This document shows positions 54,327-64,000 of a stretch of DNA of 64,000 nt, in pieces. This DNA comes from Strongylocentrotus droebachiensis. Its lineage: Eukaryota; Echinodermata; Echinoidea; Camarodonta; Strongylocentrotidae. The notes below the pieces were generated by a model, which worked only from the letters and a program-made list of their open reading frames with translations, was not told the origin of the DNA and searched no databases. The translations under genes were made by a program, and so were the position numbers. Numbering within the stretch: position 1 is the stretch's first letter; the number at the start of each line of letters is the position of its first letter. The stretch covers positions 186,001 through 250,000 of the forward strand of contig JAVYIG010001822.1 in the NCBI GenBank assembly GCA_035222895.1, read 5' to 3'.

Positions 54327-55475
54327 GAATGTACAACACAACTTTGTTGTCTAGATTGTTGTATCACTTTCGGATGAGGTATCACTGAAAGTCAGAAATA
54401 TTATCCATTACCTGTACATTGTTGGGGAAAAAACCCTGTAATCATTAAACATTTGAAACAGAACTATGGAACAACCTCCCTCCCTAAATTAGATACCGGT
54501 ATGCATCATCGCTTGATATCTTAAAAAACTTCTTTAAAAATCTGTTTCACAAAACCTCTCCAATTCCATATCCTTTTTGATTTTAGTTGTTAGCTATTAC
54601 TCCTTTGGATCTTACGCCTATCAAAATTGAGATCCATCTGAATAAACTGTATGACTAAACATATTTTTTAATTTTGTGTGATTTCCGCTTTTTATTACTA
54701 CTCTTCTTATTATTATATTGTTATGTGCAGTTGAGTATACATTTGTATAGAACTTGGGTAAAATAAATTTACAATTATTAATATAATCATTATCGTAACA
54801 ATTTAGCACACAAAGACACCCCCCCCCCCCTTTCCTTCCCTGCTCCAATAAAAATAAAATTCAGTTAGCTGATAAAAAAATACACCTCTAGCTTAAACAA
54901 AGTTAGAAAGAATCAGGATAACAAACAGGGCATTGATTAGCTGAACTGAACGATTGGCTTATCTGGGGGAAAGGAAAAATATAGCCCAACGGGTTCGACT
55001 GGGGCGCGTTGACAAAACGATAAGAAGCTGAGCTGAGTGGGGAAGGATAGGGGTAGCTTAATCAGTGATGTGTCAACAAACTCTTCAATCAAACTTGTTT
55101 TTTAACTGACAAACAGACGTGGAGCAGATCTATAGAATAGAGTATTTCTTATGACAAAATGTGTGATAGGGTGTCCAAACTGCACGCTTACATTTTATGT
55201 GGCATTTGACAACTGTTTTTTTCATATTCGGAAGTCTTTGTTGAAACCTAAATATTGGCTAACAAAGAAGAAAAAATTGCCCATCTTTTAACTGTAAAAA
55301 ACGACCAGGGTCATATGGGACAGAGCATTTTTTTTGTGGTGCAAAACTTCACACTCACATTTAAAGAATACAGAGAAGGCACCCCCTTTTCACCTCTGAC
55401 AAATGGCCTATTAAAATCTTATATTAATCTACATTATCAAGTCCAAGTTTGTCCAATATGCAGGAACATTTATTT
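54327..55475. other. Unassigned sequence
   Basis: A 12-C run lies at 54819-54830. No gene or element is recognised. Confidence 0.4.
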
Positions 55476-55479
55476 TTAA

Positions 55480-56020
55480 AGTGTGAAAGGCAATCCAATC
55501 CTTGTAATACCTTCATTGGTATGCCAACAGAAAAATAAGAGAAACAGAAAGCCGAAAGTTTGAAATAAATCAGACCAATAGTAAGAAAGTTATGAATGTT
55601 TGAAATACAATGTATGAGATAACTAAATCCATGCAAATCTCAAATTAGCAATTTGGTAAGTGGATTATGACACAGTCATGGGACAACTCTCCCATATGTC
55701 ATGAACAAAAACATCTTTAATTTCTGTTTTCTCCCTTGGGACACTACTCAAAATATATCATGGATTGCACATTTTTTTTTAAAGGTCCTCTCAATAGAGA
55801 AGACCTTCCTGAATCATACTTGCTGAAAATTGAAATTTTAATAATTATGTGTGTTGAAATAAATGGGAAAGTGAAATTGCCCATATGTATAGTGATTACA
55901 ACTTTCACAAATTCATAACTTTCTTTTTTGGTCAGAATTAATTCAAACTTTCACCAGTCTGCTTCTCAGATTTGTTCTGCTTTCTTTTAGAGTAGTTGTC
56001 TATTAAGGTTGGATTCCCCT
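55480..56020 (+). mobile_element. TT-D MITE, longer copy
   Basis: A 541-bp element with imperfect inverted ends (GGCAATCCAATCCTT at the left, AAGGTTGGATTCCCCT at the right), flanked by TTAA (55476-55479, 56021-56024). GAAAGTTTGAA and ATTCAAACTTTC, and GTTATGAATGTTTG and CACAAATTCATAAC, are inner inverted pairs. A shorter inverted relative lies at 4906-5244. Confidence 0.78.
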
Positions 56021-56324
56021 TTAAACATATAGGTATGTCAATCATAAATGATTATTCACTGTTTTGTCAGATTTGTTTAACCTCAATTATGATGTATGGG
56101 ACTATGATATAATAAAGTGCCTTGTCAATAAAATGTAGTTAGACCTCACACATAGAGGTGTAAAAACAGCAACTATAGCAAACAATACAACCAAATTAAC
56201 CATTAGCATGCCACCCGGTTACAAATATTCATCAAAAGTTATTTTTTGAGAATATTGTTTCAATCATAGTGTCCTTTTTTGCATCTTTCAACTGGACCAT
56301 AAGATACAAAACTCTCTCCATATG

Positions 56325-56867
56325 CAGAGATGCCAACTTTTGGAAAACAGAAATAGGGAGGATTTGTAACCGACACCAAATAATGTGCGCGTAGCGCACA
56401 TCTCGAGCGCGTAGCGCCCGACCTATGCGGCCGGGGTCCAGGGCCCGCCTTAGGGCCCTGGAAGCTCTGGGGTTCTAGATGCTCTCTGGTGCAATCTGAG
56501 CCTTATTTTGCAGCATTTTACATGTGTATTTAGTTAAATAATTCCCACTTTTTTTTTAAATAACATACAAATTGTACAAAATGCATGATGAATTCCTTTC
56601 AGACTTCTGAATACACGGGTACTTGATACTGTATTCGGTCTTATACTTCTGAGACCATTTCTTGGTCTTCTTTTGCTGATTTTCCGTCATTTGGATTCTG
56701 TGTCAATATCCACGCATTGGTTACGGCGATCCATATGCTGAAACAATCTTTCGCTACTCTTAATTTGTCTTTTAACAGTGGAATTACTACATGCTAAAGT
56801 TAACAGACGATATTTCTCATTCGATTCACAGATATATATACTGATAAGCGCCAAAAAAAAAAAATCA

Positions 56868-56946
<79 letters not shown>

Positions 56947-57040
56947 TAAATCGGGAGGATAAGGATGGTAATCGTAAGGTCGGGAGTTGGGGTGAATTAT
57001 CGGGAGCCTCCCGATGAAATCGGGAGGGTTGGCATCTCTG
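56325..57040. mobile_element. Fam6 copy 3, diverged subfamily
   Basis: A 716-bp element with ends CAGAGATGCCAAC and GTTGGCATCTCTG, flanked by CATATG on both sides (56319-56324, 57041-57046), a perfect 6-bp TSD. The subterminal word is TCGGGAG rather than ATCAGTAAT. A GC-rich part (GTGCGCGTAGCGCAC, GGGTCCAGGGCCCGCC) and a long A-run/T-run foldback (about 56854-56942) lie inside. Non-coding. Confidence 0.87.
56854..56942. repeat. Poly-A / poly-T foldback
   Basis: About 30 A, ATG, then about 34 T: a potential long hairpin at the centre of Fam6 copy 3. Length in an assembly is unreliable. Confidence 0.9.
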
Positions 57041-57067
57041 CATATGTCCATATATTATCCAACTCCA

Positions 57068-57512
57068 CAATTCCCTAATCCTGTTTTGAATTTCATGTAG
57101 AAATAAAGTGTTTTTCTGTCCTTAGATAACAGAAACAAATATAATCTTGGGCTTTTTAACTCCTACACTGTACATTACTATAAGCTTAAGTCGTTGGAGT
57201 AATTCATCAGGTAATAAAGACTTGTTTACAGCGTCATACCATTTCTGAAGATGAATATTCCATTTATTATGCATTCCTCAGATCCTGACAATTCCTTAAT
57301 CCTGATTTGAATTTCATGTTGAAATAAAACGTATTTTTGCCCTCAGATAACAGAAACAAATATAATCTTGGGATTTTTAACCTCCTACATGTACTGTACA
57401 CTGTACATTTCTATGTTAAGTCGTCAGAGTAACTGATCTGGTAATATCCTGAGCATAATAAAAGACTTGTTTACAGCTTCATACCATTTCTGAAGATAAT
57501 TATTCCATTTAG
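57068..57512 (+). repeat. 221-bp tandem duplication
   Basis: CAATTCCCTAATCCTG at 57068 and CAATTCCTTAATCCTG at 57289 start two units that share GATAACAGAAACAAATATAA, GACTTGTTTACAGC and CATACCATTTCTGAAGAT. Confidence 0.88.
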
Positions 57513-57834
57513 ACTATTTACTTCAGCTCATCTGAGTAGAATAAGGAAATTTTACTATGAAAAAAAACTGGCTCAACGATTCTGAATTGATAATTATAAA
57601 GTAGATGGTTTATACGGATATGTAAAATACATTTAAACACTTGCAGAAAACCATACTGACTGGATGAAACAATAACTTAGATGTCCTAATATTTTTAGCT
57701 CAATGTTTTCAAATAGTGTTTCCATAAAGTCATTTGACAAATAGTGATTCTATTTTGTCTTCAATTACTCAGTGTAACATTTAGCCGACTCTGTGAGAAT
57801 CTGTTTTTGTCACGAGAATACAAAGTTACAGTAG
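57513..57834. other. Unassigned sequence
   Basis: No gene or repeat recognised. Confidence 0.4.
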
Positions 57835-57838
57835 ATAT

Positions 57839-60609
57839 GGGTCATTCCATCGGGTTGGGTCATAAATTGTGACATGAAGGTTCAAAATTCAGAGTTGGTG
57901 AATAATTTGTTTATTGTTATATTCTGTTTCTAACACCAATCCTACAATAGATTCCATTGGAATTGTGTGTATTCCTTTGCACACTTTCACTTAAAATGAA
58001 AAAACAGACACAACAAAATACCAACGTTACAAGGACATCTTTTTTTACTTGCTCATTTATTTTCTGACCTGAAACTTTGTTACAGTCTGTACTCCACTTT
58101 TTTTTGGCGTGGAAAACATTAAGATGATGGGAGCAATAGTTTAGAATACTCAAAACTTGAACACAGCAACATTATATCAACTTATAAACATGAAACAAAT
58201 GAGGAACTAGCAATTTTCAGATCATGTTTTTCTTCTAAAGGGTTATCTTTTCTCTTGCATAGAAAATCTTGGCTGCATTCTAAGAAATGTGCCAATTAAT
58301 TGATGCATGAAACATATTAAATGAGATGATGACACAAATGAAAGGAAAGCTGCAAGATTTATGGTCTATATTCACCTCAACACCTTGAGTTACCAATGTT
58401 ACATGGACATCATGTCCGAGTAACATCCGTATGATATTAGAGTTACTGACCTCTTATACTCATTTAAACATGACAGACTATATCAAATGTCATCTGAAAT
58501 ATCTTTCATCCATTGACCAGTAAATAAAAAAACAAAATATTCATACAATAGGTGTATTGGTTGATATTAATGATTAACTTTATACTTCTTCAAAATAGTG
58601 ATTAGATTGGAAAGATCTTCGTTTCCAGGAATATTTCGATGACTTGTTATTTTGCCTGCTCTCTTGATCGATCACTCTGCCGGAGCTGAATCCTCAGGCA
58701 GCAATCTAATAAATATGCATGAAAAGAAATAAATAAAAACAAATGAGTAAACAATATTAAATGAGATAAAAATAAAACAAAACTGTAAATTGCTTCTGTG
58801 ACTTTTCATTTCAAAATGTGTGTTCTGGTTGATAATTATGAGTACTTGTACATTGTAACATTGTAAGAATTAAGGATCGAACAACTACACAGAGGATTGC
58901 AAGATGGATAGGGAGACATCATCCTCACGTTTGGCTCGTTTTGCATGCCCAAATAGAAGTAGGTATTTGGTTTTCATTTATTATTATTTATTATTCTTTT
59001 AAGTTAAATATTTGTGTTAAATTATTAATTTCTTAATTTTTTGTTGTTGTTATTTATCATTATTGTTTTATATCTTATTTTTTGGAGGGGAGGGTAGGTG
59101 GTGAAAACCCTTTAACCTCCCTTTAACCTTTGTAGGAGGGGGGGTGGGAGCCACATGGCAAACATCAATAATGATTTTATTTAAAAAAAAAAATATTTAA
59201 AAAAAATTATTAAAAAAAAAAAAAAAAAAATCGTTATGTATCCAATTCTAATTGAATCGGGGGAGGGGTCGCATGCCCTCTCCCCTTTAGCTCTCTCCAT
59301 TTTTCTCTATCTCAACTCCAACCCCCTTTTTTGCCCAAAAGTTGGATATGTCGGGCCTTAGACTGAACTTCCTAACAATTTTAAATAACTTGTGTTTTTC
59401 CTTAGGCTTGGCCATCATTTTTCAATGACAATTAATGGCATCATATAATTAATATTAATTAATTTAACAGTTGTGAGAAAAATTCTGAGGTATAGGAACA
59501 TCAGTTATATCTTTATTTACGGGATTCTGATAACAAAATTCAATTTCTGTCTAAGAAATTAGCTTTTTAAGGGGAAAAGTCCGGCAACGATTTTGCATGT
59601 TTCGTTATAACACATATATCAGTATGTGGGACAACAGTAAAATATTCACTCACACGTGATGGTTTTGTAACCGTTTTAAGCTATAAATAACACAATTTTA
59701 AACGGAATTACAATTAAACAAAATGGAATTTCATTGTCTATGATAATAATTCGGGCTATAAAAATAACTTAAAATACATATTACGTACCAATTTGGGCGC
59801 TGACGGGCGAAAATGGCTGCCCGACGTTATATGGACATTGTCACGTTTGTGGTTGCAGCTCAGGGGTAGGTCGTCGCACACCATCAAAAAACATGTGTGC
59901 GCGTTCATGAATAACTAGCAGGTCATTTTAACACCAAAAACTGAAGCTAGCGGGCTGGTTTGATCTCAAACACCGTAATTTCACACCGACGTTACCAAAT
60001 TATGAAGGACATCGCGGGGGATTGTTGTGGTAAATTAATTATTTTCTTGTATTTACCGACCGATTTAATCGTCATTCTTTTAACATATGTTCATCAGGGG
60101 TTGTACCTTCCTAATAAGATGAAAGTTTCTGAGAAAATATCCTGCTAAATTTGTGTAAAATGCTAGATTACCGCCGTTACGAAAAAAGTGCTTAGGACAT
60201 TGTTGGTAACGTCGGTATTGTGTTTTTTCAATATGGGATAACTTGCCGATTTTTTGCACATTTCACCTGAGCTTCTCAGACATAGTAGGGGTATTAAAGG
60301 TGACATGTTTTAAGTAGGAAACATTGCATTATGATGATTTTTTTTCCAGAAATGAGTTCATGAAAATGACTTGTTTTCATGTCACAACTTTCACCCTTAA
60401 AATCGCTGAGACATCGGTAGTTAAACTCTCACCAAAAAAAAAATATGATGAACAAGTTTCTGTTTTCATGTTTATTTATTCTGTCATACATTACTCTTAA
60501 ATAAAATATACTTTTAATTTTCTAAATATACATTTAAATTTGAGAAAATAGCTTCTAAACATTCAAACACATGAAAATGCTGAAAAGACCCAACCCGATG
60601 GAATGACCC
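57839..60609. mobile_element. Fam4 copy 2: 2.8-kb element with 23-bp TIRs
   Basis: A 2771-bp element with perfect 23-bp inverted ends beginning GGGTCATTCCATCGGGTTGG, flanked by ATAT on both sides (57835-57838, 60610-60613). Near both ends lie words with GTTAC arms, such as TACCAACGTTACAAGGACAT, GTTACCAATGTTACATGGAC, GACGTTACC and GGTAACGTCGG, often beside GGACAT. The middle contains A-runs and G-rich simple DNA (59070-59240). No long reading frame. It shares GGGYCATTCCATSG ends, an ATAW TSD and GTTAC-arm motifs with 20297-23390, but little else. Confidence 0.85.
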
Positions 60610-60613
60610 ATAT

Positions 60614-60912
60614 GTACACGATTTACTGAAGCTATATTTGTCAAGAGAAAGAGAGAAAGGAGAGAGAGGATAAACATATTATGGATTACAGATAATTTAT
60701 TTGAAAATATCTTTCTCCTATTGTTATAATTCATTACTAAAATTTAGATTATCAGACATAGATAAGTAATTGTTAATACAATTTTGAAGGAAAATATACT
60801 TGTATCAATGGAAGGGAGAAAACATGAAAATTATTAAATAGAAATAAGAAGGAAAAAAAGAAAAACCAGGAATGAATAAATCAAGAAAGAGACAACTGAA
60901 GAAGAATATTGG
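60614..60912. other. Unassigned sequence
   Basis: AT-rich with purine-rich patches; no gene. Confidence 0.4.
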
Positions 60913-60942
60913 CATGGGTGTGGGTGTGGGTGTGGGTGTGTA
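60913..60942. repeat. (GGGTGT)n simple repeat
   Basis: Four to five GGGTGT units followed by GTAT. Superficially telomere-like but short and internal. Confidence 0.9.
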
Positions 60943-61199
60943 TACACAAGAAGCAAGGCCAGTAATCATTCAAAAACTGAAAATCTATCCTTTGTTCTGG
61001 ACTAAGCTTCATTAGTCTTTAAGAACCCATCATACATTCAATGGACTTCATAAATGATGACGAAGACAATGGCAGAATCCATGATTCCCCTAATTTTCAT
61101 CAGGCATGGCTGCTCCGTCTGCAAATAATTAGCTGTCGCATTATGTTGGTAGCATTATGCCAGTGCACATCCATCAATCGACCTAACCCATGCTCCCAA

Positions 61200-61475
61200 G
61201 CACACACCCTCCCACACACACACACACTCGTACACACACACAGGCACAGACTCACACTACGGGCACACGCCACAAACATGTACACAGCATATATCGTGGC
61301 AGCATCAATATTATACCCTTTCTCCCTTGCCTCATACATACAATTAGGCATAAAAAATACCAACTCAACCTCCACATTTCTACAGCAGCTAGCTGACTAT
61401 GCGAAACCAGCACTAGTTAGCAGACAAGATGGACTGTGGTATGCATACACACACACACTCACACACACACACACC
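61200..61475. repeat. Two (CA)n tracts
   Basis: CA repeats at about 61200-61255 and 61447-61475 with unassigned sequence between. A 158-codon open frame over 61041-61517 takes its residues largely from these repeats. Confidence 0.85.
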
Positions 61476-61610
61476 CACCAAAGTGCCGTTCTGTGCAGCA
61501 ATATGTTTGCCACGTAATGTAGATCAGACATTGAAATTTGCTCACACTACAATATATGTACGCAGGGCTATGCTTGTCATGTAATAATGCACTCCAAGCT
61601 ACTGACTTTT

Positions 61611-61631
61611 CCCTCTCTCTCTCTCTCTCTT
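61611..61631. repeat. (CT)n tract
   Basis: About ten CT dinucleotides. Confidence 0.92.
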
Positions 61632-64000
61632 TCCTTCCGAAAAATACACAAACAACACATATGCAGGAAAGCCAACATATGCCAGCAAAGACACTTTCTA
61701 TAATTTCAATATAAACTACTGCAAGCACCACAAGCTTCCTAAGGGAGGATATGCTAGGTATGCATGATGAATGAAACCTATTCTATGATACAACTGGAGT
61801 AAGAAAGGAATATCTAAAGCGACGGTTTCATTTATTGACTGACTATATTAAGTTCATGATTCTTAATTAAGTATGGACAGCCTATCACGGAAAGGTGCAA
61901 ATGAGAATGCCATTGATTTCCAAAACAAATAAAGCTGGCAAAAAAATAATTGCCTTCTTACATAACATATGGGAGCAATTATCACAACTATGGGTATGTA
62001 ATGTACATGCTGATACAACGTAATGCTTAATATCATACCGACGAAAAGCTGCAAATTCATGAATTATTCCAGTAACCTACAATTCTACAAGCTATGAATG
62101 TCAAATGCAATGACTATTATGCCTGCATCCTGAATTGTAATAGAACAAAGCTCAGAATTCATGTACTAAAATATATGCCATTTAATGCTCATTTAATGTA
62201 AAAAAATAGGAAAATAAATGGGAATCATGATTACTTTAATGAAAAATATCAATTTATATAATAACATTTCATTTCATTCAGATATAAATCATACACAAAA
62301 TATTACTAGTATGTAAATGCCTTTATCATCTTCTCCAAACATGTTGACAAGGTAAATATAGACAGAGAAGATAAATGACCCTTGGTATATCAGGCAAGCT
62401 TCCAAGTTTCTAAACAAACACACAAATACTGAGAATAAAATAGAGTACAAAAAAAGCAACTCCATAATTGTAATCTGTGCTAGAGTTCACCTATTCAGCT
62501 CACAGGGAGTAATTAAGATGGAGGAGATCTGTTATATTCATGATGCGGTAAATATTTTGAAATAAGGATTACCTTTAGTCTACTTTCCTCTAAATATCAT
62601 CCTACATTTAGCTTGTTTCAGCAACCTACATTTAGGAGTGACCTCTTTACACAACAGAGAAGGAAGGGAAGAACTATATCGATCAAATCATAAACTATTC
62701 ATAATACAGTGAATAGTCCTTTGAAATGGGAATTAAGAAATTACTCAACCTGGCTTACTTTAATACCGACCTCCATGGGCTTACGAGCTCCGAGAATGAT
62801 GGAAAAATAGCAATAATAATCAATATATAAAACATTTGTCTAAGTCATGGTAATAACGAGTAAGAACACAAGAAAGACCAAAACATAAACAATTATTTTC
62901 AATACTATAAACAAGAATACTAGGCATATATGGGTTTAATGAGTGTAAATTTTGCTTTCTCGTTGAATTGCCCCAGTTTATTGAAAGCAAATATTTGCAT
63001 TATTCATTATATGGCTTGACTGGAAGGCATCAAGACCTAGTTTAGTTTGTCAGCAGATGATGCGAGCAAATATTTTATCCAGGGTTTCATTTTTCCCCCT
63101 CTTGATTATTAAAACTGCCTCTCTCTGCCATTCAAGCACTGATAGTCTGCAACTCGATTCAGTGTTGAGAAGGAGGTACATGTATATGTTTATTATGTTT
63201 GCTCCTCTTTATGTGAATTTGTTCTAACCACATTCAGCAGTGTTCATGAGATTAACTTAGATGCATACATCATATTTCACCATTGCATAAATAATAGTGC
63301 ACAATCAGCCTCAATGCAAGCACTTCTATAAAAATATACCATTATCATAATAGTATTTATAGAAACTTTTCATAGGGCATGACTTATGATGTATCTGTTT
63401 CATATTTGATTCCCAAAATAATGCTCTTTTTTAGACTGCTCAAAATTGCAAAGTTCATAATACTAATTTACATCCCTGATTCATTATTGAATTAAACTAT
63501 GTCCATTACTCATTATGACTCATACTTTATCTTTTCTGAACCTCAAATTCCCAAAATTATTTTTGGGGCTGAGGCATAAACACCCTTACATTTCAATTAA
63601 AGATCTAGGAAAGTATTCAAAGAGATGTCCTTGTTTAAAAAAGGTAACCTAATGCTCAAGAGAGTAAAAGATAAATTATTTATGTGTACCGGTAAACGTG
63701 AAGAGAGGTTTGAAATAAATGTTTATATTCATTGATGTACTTTATACAACAACTGTGATAAGCTATTTGTATCACCTCTTATAAAATATTGATAGCATTC
63801 CTAGGTAAAGAAACAACCTTGCATAAATCAGTTGTTGCTAAATTGGGTAGCCTTAGCAAAGATGTGGGGTCATTAAGAACAATTTTGTTCACAACAACTG
63901 GCTTTTTAAAAAATTTGAAATCTACTGTTGGAACAATCTTGGCTATACAAAAAAGGATAGAACATCTTGTCATCTACTATAGATGTCTCCTCAAAGGAAA
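61632..64000. other. Unassigned AT-rich sequence, no gene seen
   Basis: Unlike the rest of the window, this end is almost free of recognisable repeats, which may mean that it is single-copy DNA. No exon, RNA gene or element end can be supported. Confidence 0.45.

Noticed and set aside
60913..60942. Interstitial telomeric repeat
   Set aside because: The unit is GGGTGT, not TTAGGG, and only about 30 bp long; an ordinary microsatellite.
61041..61517. 158-codon open frame on the plus strand
   Set aside because: Its residues come largely from CA repeats (HTHTHT), with no domain; a minus-strand frame covers the same bases.

Overview
The window looks like non-coding, repeat-dominated genomic DNA of a multicellular animal. 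I found no intact host gene, no convincing host exon, no rRNA and no functional tRNA. It contains tRNA-derived SINEs, LINE tails, a broken LINE reverse transcriptase, many short inverted-repeat transposons and long GA, CA, ATC and poly-G tracts. This mixture fits a marine invertebrate deuterostome, perhaps a sea urchin. That is inference from general repeat style and is of low confidence.

The main content is a dense, nested set of DNA transposons, many with ends and target-site duplications (TSDs) that can be read directly. Local labels used below: Fam6 = ends CAGAGMTGCCAAC with 6-bp TSDs (560-2297, 33689-34141, 56325-57040); the longest copy still holds the N-terminal zinc-finger part of a hAT-like transposase. 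Fam4 = ends GGGYCATTCCATSG with 4-bp TSDs ATAW (20297-23390 and 57839-60609). TT-A to TT-E = MITE families flanked by TTAA. FST = MITEs ending in GTTTCACAAAG. HP60 = a ~60-bp foldback built from GCCAGAAGGGCATTAACTC and its reverse complement. SVT = repeats with AGTCAAACCTG ends. SN-S and SN-T = two tRNA-derived SINEs. LT = a LINE 3' tail family.

Layout. 0-11 kb: Fam6 copy 1, then a cluster of TTAA MITEs, HP60 foldbacks and FST copies. 11-20 kb: a diverged direct repeat, more TTAA MITEs, a tRNA-Ser-like SINE and a 71-bp tandem array. 20.3-23.4 kb: Fam4 copy 1, inserted inside an HP60 foldback. 24-27 kb: CA/GA minisatellite and a ~226-bp satellite carrying HP60. 27-35 kb: mostly unassigned sequence with SINEs, an LT copy and Fam6 copy 2. 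35-46 kb: many nested MITEs, several with an empty site preserved in a neighbouring duplicate. 46-50 kb: SVT repeats and large GA minisatellites. 50-55 kb: unassigned sequence and the LINE reverse transcriptase remnant. 55-61 kb: TT-D, Fam6 copy 3, a 221-bp tandem duplication and Fam4 copy 2. 61-64 kb: AT-rich unassigned DNA.

No set of genes works together here. The interest lies in transposon biology: two families whose TSD length and subterminal motifs are unusual, and a small hairpin repeat in which larger transposons have landed repeatedly.
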